A DNA stretch of 64,000 bases from Loripinus fragilis (GCA_964019695.1 OZ026520.1:34700620-34764619), one strand, 5' to 3'. Positions 56,201 through 57,789 are shown, numbered from the stretch's first letter. A program made the numbers and translations. Notes: generated from the letters alone by a model not told the origin.

Positions 56201-57590
56201 CTCAAAAGAACCGTCTGAACCAGGCTAGTCTTTTGAGCACCGAAAACACATGTTTAAACTGATGGCTAAGGAAATAATCACAATTTTATGCTCAAAAATT
56301 GTGTTTAGCTAAGGCTATGGACCCTACCTCAGCATCATGCTGTAGCTTCATCTCTCCCAGGATCTGTCTACTCTCTGTTTGTTCATGTTCATACTCTGAC
56401 TTGAGAAAGAACAGTTCATGTTTCAGTTTGTTACAGGTGGTCCGGAACTCTTCCATCTCCATCTCCTGTTTCTGAAACTTCTCTCGGTATGATCTCTCGA
56501 TCTCCTCGTTTAGCTGCATCCTCAGCACGTCCAGTTTCTGTGGCGTCACCATCTGCAAAAAAATTGATTCTCTTCTAAAAAAAGAAAAAGCTCAGCAATT
56601 TTCAAATGATCAATGCATCTCAAATGACAGAACTTTACACACTTAGTCTAATAATTTTATTGAAAATCATGTCACAAGGTTATAAAACTTGTTCATGCTC
56701 AACTCAGCTGAGCACGAAACTTATCCTGCCCATAAATGTTAAAATGCCAACAATTGTTGGCATTTTAACATTTATTAGCATGATTAATACAACATCTGAG
56801 AGGCCTAAAGCAAGAAGCTTATTCATTTGCCGGTAGTTTAGTTTTTATGAGCAGTTGAAATTTCGTGCTCAGTTGAGATGAGCATGAAAAAAGTTTTATA
56901 ACCTCGGGTCTGACTGAAATCGCATTATCGGTTGGGAGCAGTTGAATAATCCTTTATTATAATGTGGGTCTCTCATTGACACTGTTTCTCCTCCACCTTG
57001 AAATCAGCTTAATCTTGCACAATCTTAATTTCTTCATTTATACTTTTTCTTAACTTGAACTTCCAGAGACCACAGCCAGTGCATTCATCATCCAGGAATT
57101 TCCTTCCCCTTTGAGTCTGGGTCCAGGGTTCCATGATTTGGGGAAAGTTTAAGCACATATCTGCCAAATTGGGAAAAATGAAAAATGATAAATTCTAAAT
57201 TATTACTGTATTTTTATCATAATCAACCAAGCTGATTTTGTTGGGAGTAAGTACACTGGCTTGTCAAATTCAAAATTTTCAAGTTTGGGTTTGTATTATT
57301 GCAAGAAAGTGGGAAATTTATTCACTATTTTGGGAAAATTTGGCTTATTTTTGAAATGGGAAGGGTCCTGTATTGGGCCCCAAATATGGCAAAAGAAAAT
57401 TCCTGTCATCTTATATTCATCTTGAGCATATTATCTTACCTTATTCCTGAGTTCCTCCACCTGAGCATGCCTCTCAGCTACTTCCTTCCTGCTGTCTTCA
57501 TACATTGTCTTATATTTATCTTGCACTATCTTGCTTTCTTCTATTGTTCTCTTGATCTCCTCCTCAAGTCTGTTGTATTCATCTTGCAGC
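14048..57590 (-). CDS. CEP83: CEP83 (CCDC41), centriolar distal appendage protein; ten exons, N-terminus missing
   Basis: CEP83 is a coiled-coil protein of the mother-centriole distal appendages. In known animals it anchors the centriole to the membrane and recruits further appendage proteins at the start of ciliogenesis. Ten minus-strand segments join in one frame: 57590-57440, 56552-56328, 49433-49185, 46911-46665, 43278-43134, 42193-42044, 35886-35523, 33384-33284, 28072-27889 and 14248-14048. All introns are GT-AG and all phases match, giving about 671 residues. Recognisable family blocks in order are TPQKLDVLR; NKLKHELFFLKSEYEHE; LVEKEREAVRRVQAAREEE; KRKSMKVIENLKYKSQILDA; DLYRRHHEFRKVL; and the C-terminal ERRHQEDLKLLRQRLDLLDD. 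The vertebrate protein is about 700 residues, so only about 55-60 N-terminal residues are absent. I did not find that exon up to 64000; it probably lies beyond the window. Composition is almost wholly charged heptad coiled coil. The introns (0.9-13.6 kb) are packed with transposons. Confidence 0.92.
14357..14575. mobile_element. Hairpin MITE, family K
   Basis: The left part TTATCAAACTTTTTCATTGC and TCAACTGAGCATCAAG is matched by the inverse CTGTTGAGCATAATCAAAG and TTTTATAACC on the right, with a central AATGCCAACAGTTGTTG palindrome. A better copy is at 56678-56905. Confidence 0.65.
15066..15293. mobile_element. Palindromic MITE, family B
   Basis: GTGCTGTGACATGTGATTTC on the left, CTCATGTCGCAGCTC on the right, and the central GGCTCTGATCAGCATGCGC / GCGCAGGCTGGTCTGAGCC hairpin. 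The ends are diverged. Confidence 0.8.
15549..16762. mobile_element. MITE family C split by an inserted minisatellite element
   Basis: The left arm ACAGTAAAACCTGTGTAAAA and AGCCACACAAAAATAAACAA stops at about 15593, and the element resumes at about 16610 with AAAGATCTTATTGACAAATG, TTGCAGAATGCTCCCC, GGTCTTGAAAACCAA and GTGGCTGTTTAACACAG. Joining the two sides would restore an ordinary family C arm (ACAAAAC followed by AAAGATCTT), which places the 1-kb insertion precisely and shows it is younger than the MITE. Confidence 0.75.
15594..16608. mobile_element. Minisatellite element with ATGCCCCCAACT inverted ends
   Basis: The left end has ATTATGCCCCCAACTC (about 15615) and the right end AAAGTTGGGGGCATTA (16593-16608). 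Next to the left end is a small ATGTTTATGAAACAT hairpin. Between them are five to six units of about 120-155 bp, each with AAAGGGCAATAACTC, a T-run, TTCACCAGGT, ATCTACTCATTATC, CAAGTTTGAAGCT and TTTTTGAGATATCTTG; a GACGCACAGACACACG tract precedes the right end. This architecture is that of Helentron-associated pearl/HINE-like non-autonomous elements (inference); no protein is encoded. Confidence 0.75.
17182..17240. repeat. 59-bp near-perfect palindrome
   Basis: CATGACAAAAGTTAGGATA on the left and its exact inverse TATCCTAACTTTTGTCATG on the right, with an AT-rich centre TATACTATATTATATAGTA. It would form a stable hairpin. It may be the tip-to-tip remnant of a small TIR element; no flanking duplication is seen. 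Confidence 0.85.
17470..17745. mobile_element. MITE family F
   Basis: The outer end TAACTCTTTAACTGCGGGGT and ATTTTTTTATGC resembles the family F tip (TAACTCTTTGCATGCTGGGT). The core hairpin is TCAAACAGTTTAGACCCAGA/TCAGG around CCGACA, with the inverse CCTGATCTGGGTCCAAACTG. GGTTATCAGCAGAC follows. Sister copies are at 42765-42990 and 58050-58285. Confidence 0.7.
18001..18316 (-). mobile_element. tRNA-derived SINE, type 2
   Basis: Read on the minus strand it begins CGTGCCGCGTAGCGCAGTCG. It has an A-box-like TAGCGCAGTCGGTAACATG and a B-box-like CAGTTCGATACCTGCC, the internal RNA polymerase III promoter of a tRNA. The non-tRNA body includes a segment that reads, on the plus strand, CACTTTTTCCTGGGTAAGC and AACCAGTACTTCGTGCACAT. 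It ends on the plus strand's left with GTTTGTTTTGTTGCTTTACG. A plus-strand copy lies at 27590-27860 and a split copy at 34040-34715. Confidence 0.75.
18331..18396. mobile_element. Short palindromic repeat, family D
   Basis: GTGTGAAAAAAATGGATCC, then GGCTGGCTTCTGATGAAGCC and AGCTGATTAGGATCCACA with TTTTTTCA: a hairpin with a GGATCC on each arm. Family D recurs in the window at about 15369, 26636, 28387, 28701, 33157, 47036, 47936 and 48972. Confidence 0.7.
18710..19015. repeat. 95-bp tandem repeat
   Basis: Units of about 95 bp start at CATTCATTAT (18788 and 18883), with partial units on both sides. Each has CCAATGAACATTGAACAGTC, TCTTGAGAGTTGC, TTCAATTTCCAATAAACAG and ACAGTATAAACAGACAG. Identity between units is high. 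Confidence 0.8.
19137..19823. mobile_element. MITE family B split by a duplicated insertion
   Basis: The left tip GGGCGACATGTGACTTCC ends at 19154. The MITE resumes at about 19606 with TTCCAACAATGTGGCATTTT and continues to AATCTCATGTTTCGGCTCA. TTCC is present on both sides of the insertion, which could be a 4-bp target duplication. Confidence 0.75.
19155..19606. repeat. Two near-identical 198-bp direct repeats, 254 bp apart
   Basis: The block starting TTCACTATAGTGTAGATTTT and ending CTTTTAAGAACATATT occurs at 19155 and again at 19409. The copies are almost identical (GCACTC versus GCACACTC; GGTTTCAG versus GATTTCAG). The 56 bases between them contain GGTGACTAGGACTGTGTGG and CGTCTCCCTGCCC. 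Possible readings are a tandem duplication with an incomplete second unit, or a very small direct-repeat-flanked element. Open frames on the minus strand across it repeat in both copies and have no recognisable domain. Confidence 0.8.
20277..23123 (+). pseudogene. Non-LTR retrotransposon (CR1/L2/Rex1 group) endonuclease-reverse transcriptase, decayed
   Basis: An apurinic-type endonuclease domain comes first: NIGHLNIQGICGE at the start, LGLSETKL (about 20397), GNMYRPPD (20618), LLGDFNKD (20708) and LSDHYGVFC (20911). A linker with WEIIEQFDN and HAPIRHHRIKKK follows. The reverse transcriptase comes next: NYRPISILPTVSKLIEK, HQSQSGFRSNHST, VDFRKAFDLVDH, CGVPQGSILGPLLF and the catalytic YADD at 22281-22292, with C-terminal LQRRACKLIL and VVVWNSLPTNIK. 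The frame is broken three times: a frameshift near 20575, a frameshift near 21457 and an in-frame TAG at 22407. ORF1 and the 5' UTR are absent, so it is 5'-truncated. It lies antisense to CEP83 inside its last intron. A (TC)n run follows the 3' UTR. Confidence 0.92.
23234..23291. repeat. (CT)n microsatellite at the LINE 3' end
   Basis: About 29 uninterrupted CT units 110 bp after the LINE stop codon. Many CR1/L2-group elements end in short microsatellite-like tails, so this may mark the element's 3' terminus, although family members would be needed to place the end. Confidence 0.95.
23402..23602. mobile_element. MITE family H, 3' half
   Basis: It starts inside the family at CACCACAACTTTATACTGAT and TTAGGTCTCC and runs through TTCAAGGTCCTTTCAAGGC and TTTTCAAGTACTTTTCAAGG to GTGCGAACCCTG. 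The left half is missing. Confidence 0.7.
23845..24256. mobile_element. MITE family H, full length
   Basis: Ends CAGGGTTCATACAGGCAA and (inverse) TTGCCTGTGCGAACCCTG-type, with a central perfect palindrome GGTGCAGCATATGCTGCACC flanked by AATTGTTGTGCCTTAA and its inverse. Repeated CTTTTCAAGGAC blocks make up both subterminal regions. Length is about 410 bp, non-coding. Sister copies are at 24509-24921 and 48535-48937. Confidence 0.85.
24385..24945. mobile_element. MITE family H copy flanked by a duplicated tail
   Basis: The full copy runs 24509-24921 (CAGGGTTCATACAGGCAAGT to CATGCCTGTGTGAACCCC). The 24411-24508 segment repeats its last 75 bases plus the flank CATCAAAATAGGGAGTATAA, which also follows the copy at 24921-24945. 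This shows a segmental duplication or unequal exchange of about 430 bp after insertion. Confidence 0.75.
25049..25838. mobile_element. TIR element with iterated AAAACCTTGTAT motifs
   Basis: The left end GGTTCGTTTACAAAACCTCG/TATGTGCACTTT and the right end, which reads inversely GGTTCGTATACAAAACCTCG/TACATGCACTTTA, form inverted repeats of about 30 bp. Variants of AAAACCTTGTAT recur inside near 25140, 25185, 25225 and 25629, like subterminal binding sites. A 76-codon open frame at 25331-25561 has no recognisable domain. Superfamily unknown. Confidence 0.75.
26360..26450. mobile_element. SINE type 1 tail fragment
   Basis: GTTTTATTTGATTCTGTACA, TCCCAGTCAACAATTTTTCA and TGGATCTTCATTGGCTGAAC resemble the tail of the type 1 SINE (as at 63159-63354). 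The tRNA-like head is absent. Confidence 0.5.
26636..26905. mobile_element. Family D hairpin followed by MITE family G
   Basis: Family D occupies 26636-26703 (AAACAGAGTAGATCAAGATC, GGCTTCTTAAGAGGCC, TGATCAGGATCCACACTG). Family G occupies 26769-26905 (TTTTCTTATTTCTCGACCAA, GAACCGTCTCAATGAGATGG, GATGGATAAGAGAATATTCA). They are separate adjacent insertions. Confidence 0.75.
27200..27434. mobile_element. Palindromic MITE, family B
   Basis: GAGCCTCAACATGAGATTTC at the left, AATCTCATGTCACGGCTC at the right, with the inner CAACAATGTGGCATTTTG arm. Confidence 0.85.
27590..27860 (+). mobile_element. tRNA-derived SINE, type 2, plus orientation
   Basis: Starts CCATGTAGCGAAGTTGGAAA (decayed A box), followed by GTCTGGCAGCAGATGCCAGT and CTGACTGCAGATCCAGGGC. 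It then has the body with TTCAAGAAGGGTTGTTGTCA, AAGTACTGGTTAACTGC and CCCAGGAAAAAGTGTGGTTA, and the tail GGGACGTAAAGCAACAAAAC. The B box is damaged (GGGCTCGCAAATT). It ends just before the CEP83 exon at 27889. Confidence 0.7.
27889..28072 (-). CDS. CEP83: CEP83 exon (penultimate)
   Basis: Acceptor TATTTGTAG (AG at 28074-28073); the first base completes a Gln codon with two bases from the exon ending at 33284. It reads ACVPQDTFNSLKKQWKDLYR then RHHEFRKVLVGG, the conserved CEP83 segment just before the C-terminal block (vertebrate form L-KDIQRRHNEFR). A less conserved linker QHVPIGDMSFASVNMDAT and NVSYNEQ ends at the donor GTAATA. Phase 0 at the 3' side fits the last exon. Confidence 0.92.
28169..28813. 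repeat. Tandem duplication of a MITE C + MITE D block
   Basis: Copy 1 (28169-28501) and copy 2 (28502-28813) each contain a full family C MITE, then CTCTTATGAACACAGTGCTA and ATCCAGAGCAGCTG (family D), then TCATCCATTATGA and AATCCATATTCTTGC. Divergence is modest, so the duplication is younger than both MITEs. Confidence 0.85.
28822..32204. mobile_element. Non-autonomous CACTA (EnSpm) transposon
   Basis: The termini are CACTACTGCACATAAAACCC and the inverse of CACTACTGCATAAACTCCC, flanked by the 3-bp direct repeat ATA (28819-28821 and 32205-32207). CACTA/TAGTG ends with a 3-bp target duplication define the CACTA superfamily. The subterminal kilobase on each side is dense in ATTAATGGCCATTAA-type palindromes (at least a dozen AATGGCCATT-like copies, for example 28967, 29122, 29214, 29329, 29463, 30621, 31248, 31735, 31867 and 31999). 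CACTA elements typically carry repeated transposase-binding motifs there. The middle (about 29680-31240) is unrelated DNA with a CTGGAGAAATGCTGGAGAAA hairpin near 29950 and short open frames, none recognisable as a transposase. Confidence 0.85.
32208..32690. mobile_element. Two adjacent MITE family A copies
   Basis: Copy 1 (32208-32436) starts GGGTACAAGTTCAAAAATTC and ends AAATTTTCACCCATGG. Copy 2 (32447-32690) starts GTGTGAAAGTTGAAAATC and ends AACTTTCACCCATGGG, with the GGCTGACTTTCTATGGAAAG / TCAGCC hairpin intact in copy 2 and damaged in copy 1. The CACTA element abuts the left tip of copy 1. Confidence 0.8.
33157..33228. mobile_element. Short palindromic repeat, family D (near perfect)
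   Basis: GAAAAACAGTGTGGATCC, TGATCAGCTGGCTTCTGAGA / AGCCAGCTGATCTGGATC and TACACTGTTTTC form an almost perfect hairpin. It lies 56 bp from the donor side of the CEP83 exon ending at 33284. Confidence 0.8.
33284..33384 (-). CDS. CEP83: CEP83 exon (101 bp)
   Basis: Acceptor ATATTTTACAG (AG at 33386-33385), phase 0, reading FKRKSMKVIENLKYKSQILD, then AKNEELQLEKKAL and two bases of a Gln codon before the donor GTAAGT. It corresponds to the vertebrate KKRKS...LEAKKEELETEN segment. Both junctions match the neighbouring exons. Confidence 0.92.
33902..33939. repeat. Hairpin with 17-bp arms
   Basis: TATGCATTTTGAAAGGCAT and its near-inverse CCTTTCAAAATGCATA. It sits in an A/T-rich repeat with homopolymer runs (33780-34040); small palindromic repeat of unknown family. 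Confidence 0.6.
34040..34715 (-). mobile_element. tRNA-derived SINE, type 2, interrupted
   Basis: Body pieces ACACTTTTTCCTGGACAAG and AACCAGTACTTTGTGAACAT lie at 34087-34145. The tRNA-like head (GGGATCAAACTCACGGCCCC, GGATCTGCAATCAGGCTTGC, minus orientation) lies at 34650-34715. About 400 bases of unrelated sequence (34170-34570, including CACCGCGAGGAAGAGTCGC) separate them, so something has inserted into the SINE. I do not recognise the insert. Confidence 0.6.
34746..35170. mobile_element. MITE family C carrying a SINE
   Basis: The MITE runs from TACAGTAAAACCTGTGTAAA to ACAGGTTTTACTGTA, with the intact inner hairpin GTATTGCAGAATGCTCC / GGACCATTCTGCAATAC. It is interrupted at 34939-35138 by a type 1 SINE. 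The 15-bp direct repeat TTGAGTGGCTGTTTT on both sides is MITE sequence duplicated by the SINE insertion. Confidence 0.88.
34939..35138 (-). mobile_element. tRNA-derived SINE, type 1, with 15-bp target duplication
   Basis: On the minus strand the head reads GTGCAGTGGCTTAGTGTTTG (A-box-like) and the B-box region reads GGGTTTGAGCCTTACAGGTG. The body has, on the plus strand, TAAATGTGTCTTGCTCAAGG and GGACCAGTACTAAGCTAGGA, and the tail is TTTGATTTGATTC-like. Flanks TTGAGTGGCTGTTTT at 34924-34938 and 35139-35153 are exact. Other copies are at 44511, 63159 and 63640. Confidence 0.88.
35235..35477. mobile_element. MITE family A
   Basis: CATGGGTGAAAGTTCAATAC at the left and GAAAACTTTCACCCATG at the right, with the GAGGATGACTTTCTGTGGAA / AGTCATCCTC hairpin. 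It ends 45 bp before the donor side of the CEP83 exon at 35523. Confidence 0.88.
35523..35886 (-). CDS. CEP83: CEP83 exon (364 bp, longest)
   Basis: The exon starts after ACTTTCAG (AG at 35888-35887), the first base completing a Lys codon. It reads SQLSHQTSLLDQLERERMQN, SELKSRITKLETELNSYL, a DDNIRMRNQVELLREELK segment, then DEKTQLELRVHELEDKLSEA and KKYAKAVGIYKK to the donor GTGAGT. This is continuous heptad coiled coil equivalent to the central-to-late rods of vertebrate CEP83. The acceptor region is duplicated 61 bp upstream (35914-35974); the copy nearer the exon is the one that keeps the frame. Confidence 0.93.
35853..35974. repeat. 61-bp tandem duplication spanning a CEP83 splice acceptor
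   Basis: ATCCAGCAGTGATGTTTGGT followed by GGGATAGCTGAGACCTGAAA and GTTTGAAAATAAT(T/G)AAATAAA occurs at 35853-35913 and 35914-35974 with a single mismatch. Each copy holds a polypyrimidine tract, AG and the first 34 coding bases of the exon. Confidence 0.95.
36005..36330. repeat. Dispersed repeat, two direct partial copies
   Basis: AATTGAATTTATTCAACAAG, AAGTGATAAAATGCGAGGC, TTTTATCGCTTTTTCACAAC and AAGTTTAATAAATTCAATAA recur at about 36150-36260. The second copy continues into ATCATATGAACATGTTG. Each copy is itself an imperfect inverted repeat. A reverse-oriented copy is at 46250-46440. Family not recognised. Confidence 0.7.
36576..36950. repeat. 190-bp tandem duplication
   Basis: TAGTCTAAGTTCTCATAGAT, AACTCCTTCATGCATATGTT, GGAGTTGATCGGCCCATGG and TGCATATACAAAAGCC recur 191 bp downstream with about 90% identity. 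An open frame at 36758-36958 simply reads through the second unit and is not a gene. Confidence 0.85.
37717..38524. mobile_element. Tc1/mariner-like element, decayed
   Basis: Ends CTAAACAAAAATAGAAAC with TTTAAAC and (inverse) CTGAGCAAAAATAGAAAC with TTTACAC, each flanked by TA. Inside, about 38040-38260, a plus-strand frame can be followed through AAVPRVIRLAMIFGCS and LVRRFQQAGIS, then DAQDQRDIRKQCQDK. This resembles the helix-turn-helix half of a Tc1-type transposase, but it is decayed and the catalytic half is absent. It is 808 bp long. The transposase reading is tentative. Confidence 0.65.
38743..40172. mobile_element. TIR element (CAGGGGACAAAAA ends) hosting a pogo-like element
   Basis: The left end CAGGGGACAAAAAATCC and the right end ATTTTTGTCCCCTG are inverted, and ACCAT flanks both (38738-38742 and 40173-40177). 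Subterminal GGACAAGT and GGATGAGT motifs repeat on both sides. Removing the inner element at 39081-40089 leaves a MITE of about 420 bp. Confidence 0.75.
39081..40089. mobile_element. pogo/Tigger-like element with TA target duplication
   Basis: CAGTCTACTCTCGATACCTC on the left and, inverted on the right, CAGTCGACTCTCGTTAACTC; TA precedes and follows. Both ends continue into TCGAGTTA/CGAGGTA subterminal motifs. The 1-kb interior has only short frames with no DDE motif visible, so it is non-autonomous. Confidence 0.75.
40173..42043 (-). other. Part of the CEP83 intron: G copies and a hairpin
   Basis: It holds two family G copies (40745-40835 partial, 40862-41038 full), one family E hairpin (41085-41152) and a TIR hairpin (41325-41474). 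It also holds an ATTATGACGTTACGTCAT-like palindromic stretch around 41579-41606 that I read as chance. No exon is visible. Confidence 0.55.
41325..41474. mobile_element. Inverted-repeat MITE
   Basis: AGTAACTTGATCTGGCATAC / TGTATCAC on the left matches the inverse of GTGATACTGTATCCCAGATC / AAGTTACTTTTA on the right. The inner arms also pair (CATACCATCGGATCA with TGATCCAATGGTATG). About 150 bp. Confidence 0.75.
42044..42193 (-). CDS. CEP83: CEP83 exon (150 bp)
   Basis: Acceptor TTTTTTTCAG (AG at 42195-42194); the first base completes the Lys codon left at 43134. It reads LELETKIQENERRKIDEEAR then RQAEREKIDERVAQAMDAKE and SAEKELLVI, with two bases before the donor GTAAGT at 42043. It matches the vertebrate segment from KLELENRLADLEKM to the AEEITRKELQSV region. 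No frame of this exon stands out as a long open frame, but splice sites and phases on both sides fit exactly. Confidence 0.9.
42765..42990. mobile_element. MITE family F
   Basis: The core hairpin CAAACAGTTTGGACCCAAAT / CAGGAC pairs with GTCCTGATCCGGATCCAAAC / TGTTTGA. The right tip AAAAATTACCCAGCATGC and AAAGAGTTAA is the family's outer end. It fills much of the 0.94-kb intron between two CEP83 exons. Confidence 0.75.
43134..43278 (-). CDS. CEP83: CEP83 exon (145 bp)
   Basis: Acceptor TATCTTTCAG (AG at 43280-43279); AT plus G from the previous exon gives Asp, then LNVKLDIAKHTIQQQDQA, LVEKEREAVRRVQAAREEEF and TKFAKVEND. The donor is GTTAGT at 43133, leaving AA. LVEK-RE-RKVQAA-EE is one of the most conserved CEP83 blocks. 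The open frame runs on beyond 43134 into the intron, but the splice restores the conserved KLELE continuation, so the donor at 43133 is preferred. Confidence 0.9.
43335..43412. mobile_element. MITE family G fragment
   Basis: TCAATCTGTTTGAGACGG, TTCTTTTGAGTAC and ACATATGCTTTGGTTGAA correspond to one arm of family G, located 57 bp upstream (on the gene's strand) of the CEP83 exon at 43278. Confidence 0.65.
43614..44877. mobile_element. hAT-like non-autonomous element with nested SINE
   Basis: The left end TGGGGTACAACGATATACC and the right end, read inversely AGGGGTGCAACGATATGC, are the AGGGGTGCAACGAT-type termini widespread among hAT elements. CG(C)GATACGCTT motifs near both ends also mirror each other. 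No clean 8-bp target duplication is visible. A SINE (44511-44708) lies inside. No transposase frame. Confidence 0.65.
44511..44708 (-). mobile_element. tRNA-derived SINE, type 1, with 14-bp target duplication
   Basis: On the minus strand the head is GGGAGCACAGTGGCTCAGTG / GTAGAGTGCTTGACTTGAG (A box) with GTGGGTTCAAGCCTCACCGG (B box). The tail on the plus strand's left is TTTTGTTTGATTTGATTATT. AATATCCTTTAGAT flanks it exactly (44497-44510 and 44709-44722). Confidence 0.92.
44945..46190. mobile_element. Minisatellite element with TACCCCGCCACT inverted ends
   Basis: The left subterminal AATACCCCGCCACTGC and the right AGTGGCGGGGTATAAAAA are inverted. Between them are about seven units of roughly 150 bp: TAGTCACAATATGTAACC, TTTGATG, CAACATATCTGTGAAGTTTC, ATTCAGATATTCCATATAG, TAAATGAACTACAGGTCAAA, CAATCAAGGGCGGATAACTC. 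A GGAC/AGAC tract (46050-46108) closes the array, and a perfect AAACCACTAGTGGTTT palindrome (46162-46177) follows the right end. This order matches pearl/HINE (Helentron-associated) elements; inference. Confidence 0.75.
46050..46108. repeat. (GGAC)n tract
   Basis: GACGGACGGACGGACAGACG and further GGAC/AGAC units. It is part of the right end of the minisatellite element. A frame through it gives a Thr-Asp-Gly-Arg repeat that is not a real protein. Confidence 0.9.
46250..46440. repeat. Dispersed repeat, inverse copy of 36146-36310
   Basis: Read on the minus strand it gives GTGCTCATGTTTTATTGAAT, TTATTAAACGAGTTGGGG and TTTATCTCTTTTTCGCTAC, the same order as at 36146. The GATAAATAGAATCTAACATT edge is shared. 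Confidence 0.75.
46665..46911 (-). CDS. CEP83: CEP83 exon (247 bp)
   Basis: Acceptor TTTTTTGTAG (AG at 46913-46912), phase 0. It reads AERESLRRQVEALSKDLSGT, GDVHNKLTIKIHELEKEC, MTYKNRFDEVSHKSKVELTN, MKMDMLKQRGDLERDRDK and LANLVE plus one base at the donor GTAAGA (46664). It corresponds to the vertebrate part with INKLHKAEREI and the ELERERNKIQSELDGL stretch. Confidence 0.92.
47157..47508. mobile_element. TIR element with internal 73-bp duplication
   Basis: AAAAAATGTTTCTCAGGCCC on the left and GTGGCCTGAGAAACATTTGT on the right are inverted. Inside, TCATCTGTTT / AAAAAAGTGGCCTCAT blocks alternate. The segment GCCTCATTTATTTTATTCAT to AACTAAAAAAGGT is present twice in perfect tandem (47239-47311 and 47312-47384). 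Confidence 0.75.
47936..48000. mobile_element. Short palindromic repeat, family D
   Basis: GGAAAACAGTGGATCCTGAA, CAGATGGCTTTGTAAGAAGC / CAGCTAATCTGGATC and TACATTGTTTTC. Confidence 0.7.
48012..48247. mobile_element. Palindromic MITE, family B
   Basis: GAGCCGTGGCATGAGATTTC on the left and GAAATCTCATGCCACGGCT on the right are almost perfectly inverted. The inner AACCAGCAAAGGCTCAGACC hairpin is intact. This is one of the best-preserved copies. Confidence 0.9.
48535..48937. mobile_element. MITE family H, full length
   Basis: CAGGGTTCATACAGGCAAGT at the left, CAAGCCCGTCCGAACCCTG at the right, with CTTTTCAAGGAC-type blocks and a partly deleted TTGGTGCAGCA centre. Confidence 0.85.
48972..49043. 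mobile_element. Short palindromic repeat, family D
   Basis: GAAAACACTGTAGAACC, ATCAGCTGGCTTCTAACAAA / GCCATCTGATCAGGACCTGT and ACTGTGTTC. Confidence 0.65.
49185..49433 (-). CDS. CEP83: CEP83 exon (249 bp)
   Basis: Acceptor TTGTTCTTACAG (AG at 49435-49434), phase 0. It reads VANLRKERETTILKIQSEGT, QDSQRVRVLQRENAQLHLKI, KGLMTEMDEVRAQREKVG and RIQGKQITEHQSSIKSLE to the donor GTAAGT. It aligns with the vertebrate [20 protein letters not shown] and QVRQLAEMQATVRSLE segments with similar spacing. Confidence 0.93.
49730..50471. repeat. Minisatellite array with AAGGGCAATAACTC units
   Basis: Four to five units of about 145 bp: AACAAAGGGCAATAACTCCT, AAATTATGTAAAAGAGAGTT, ATGGTTCTTGTACACTGCAC, CTCCCCTCA, AAGTTTCAAGTTAATACC, TCTTATAGTTTTTGTGTTAT, GCTCCGGACAAAATACAAG. 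The array ends in a GACAGACGGACGGG tract and runs directly into the left tip of the big palindrome (TACCCCGG). It has the same design as the 44.9-46.2 kb element, but the left subterminal repeat is not evident. Confidence 0.8.
50472..54664. mobile_element. Giant foldback element (about 4.2 kb inverted repeat)
   Basis: The outer tips are TACCCCGGCATCCAATTTAG and the inverse of TACCCCGGCCTCCAATTTAG. The arms run about 50472-52600 and 52930-54664, matching through landmarks such as CACCCCCCCAGGACAATTTT, ATTGCATGGTTTCTATGGCA, CTCCTAGGGCCTTTTAAATT and ACCATCATTGTTGCCATTTT, each with its inverse on the other side in reverse order. Each arm is itself made of imperfect units of roughly 165-200 bp with GGGGGTATACNTACAA, TCATATCTCAGCTGCT and AATTTGCATATTCATGAATA. 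The left arm is longer by one or two units. No coding frame is credible. Confidence 0.85.
55126..55942. mobile_element. Mutator-like element with iterated GACAATTNGTCGAA motifs
   Basis: The left end GACAATTCGTCGAAAGACAC and the right end (inverse) GACAATTTGTCGAAAGAGAC are inverted. The subterminal regions continue with variants of GACAnTTGGTC on both sides (55168-55255 and 55850-55935). A decayed FLYWCH-type zinc finger frame lies in the interior on the plus strand. FLYWCH fingers head transposases of several animal Mutator-like elements, which is the basis for the class (inference). Target duplication not identified. Confidence 0.7.
55505..55697 (+). pseudogene. FLYWCH zinc-finger transposase fragment
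   Basis: The frame from 55505 reads VYCKDRLDPKTGKCSWKCDN, FKCEGRILTSSDVRVLKQ and YA before TGA at 55631. Shifting one frame at 55623 continues HGPDIPQIEVQQSMARIREA and ASF. The C-x-W-x-C-x(4)-C-x-GR-x-L/T pattern with a downstream His and a D..(I/V)E(V)....A.I.E.A helix is the FLYWCH signature followed by the usual linker. The rest of the transposase is absent, so it is non-functional. Confidence 0.65.
55985..56070. mobile_element. Short hairpin repeat, family E
   Basis: GGCAAACCGTGCAGACCCTG and ATCAGACGCCGC pair loosely with ATGCAGCATTTCATCTGGGT and CTTCACTGTCTGCC. Confidence 0.55.
56143..56300. mobile_element. Hairpin MITE, family G
   Basis: TTTTCTTAATTCTCAACCAA, GTGGGTACTCAAAAGAACCG, then GTCTTTTGAGCACCGAAAAC and GATGGCTAAGGAAATAATCA. 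It ends 28 bp from the donor side of the CEP83 exon at 56328. Confidence 0.82.
56328..56552 (-). CDS. CEP83: CEP83 exon with the TPQKL block (225 bp)
   Basis: Acceptor TTTTTTTGCAG (AG at 56554-56553), phase 0. It reads MVTPQKLDVLRMQLNEEIER, SYREKFQKQEMEMEEFRTTC, NKLKHELFFLKSEYEHEQTE and SRQILGEMKLQHDAE to the donor GTAGGG. The TPQKL-LLR-Q and FLKSE-EH motifs are diagnostic for CEP83. The internal Met at its start is not the initiator, because the previous exon continues the family alignment without a gap. Confidence 0.95.
56678..56905. mobile_element. Hairpin MITE, family K
   Basis: AGGTTATAAAACTTGTTCAT and GCTCAACTCAGCTGAGCACG pair with the inverse of CGTGCTCAGTTGAGATGAGC and ATGAAAAAAGTTTTATAACC. 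The centre is the palindrome AATGCCAACAATTGTTGGCA. This is a better copy of the repeat at 14357. Confidence 0.8.
57440..57590 (-). CDS. CEP83: CEP83 exon (first in the window, 151 bp)
   Basis: Acceptor TTTTTTTTCAG (AG at 57592-57591); its first base completes a codon begun in an unseen upstream exon. It reads LQDEYNRLEEEIKRTIEESK, IVQDKYKTMYEDSRKEVAER and HAQVEELRNK, then the donor GTAAGA. The distance from LQ to the TPQKL of the next exon is 52 residues, the same as I recall for the vertebrate protein, so the alignment is gap-free. The missing N-terminus should begin around residue 55-60 of the family. Confidence 0.88.
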
Positions 57591-57629
57591 CTGAAAAAAA
57601 AAGTAATAGCTCAAATACACAGGCCCCCA

Positions 57630-57789
57630 GATAAGAGTGTGTAACTGAAAATTATTTTCTTATTTTTCAAAAAAAACATATGTTGTGGGTACTGAAAGGA
57701 CTGTCTTCTTGAGACGGTTCTTTTGAGCACCCAAAACACATATATAAACTGATGGATGATAAAATGATTGCAATTTTACGCTTAAAATC
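57630..57789. mobile_element. Hairpin MITE, family G
   Basis: AAATTATTTTCTTATTTTTC, CATATGTTGTGGGTACTG, GTCTTCTTGAGACGGTTC and TTTTGAGCACCCAAAACAC with GATGGATGATAAAATGATTG. It lies 40 bp upstream of the acceptor of the exon at 57590. Confidence 0.85.

Larger units (their letters stand above)
49434..56327 (-). other. CEP83 intron (6.9 kb)
   Basis: Occupied by a minisatellite array (49730-50471), a giant inverted repeat (50472-54664), a Mutator-like element (55126-55942), a family E hairpin (55985-56070) and a family G MITE (56143-56300). A decayed MITE A piece lies at about 54900-55060. At 54710-54780 an imperfect hairpin pairs AAGAAATGCACTCCCATAGA / ATGCTTG with its inverse. No further exon is needed to complete the protein. 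Confidence 0.7.
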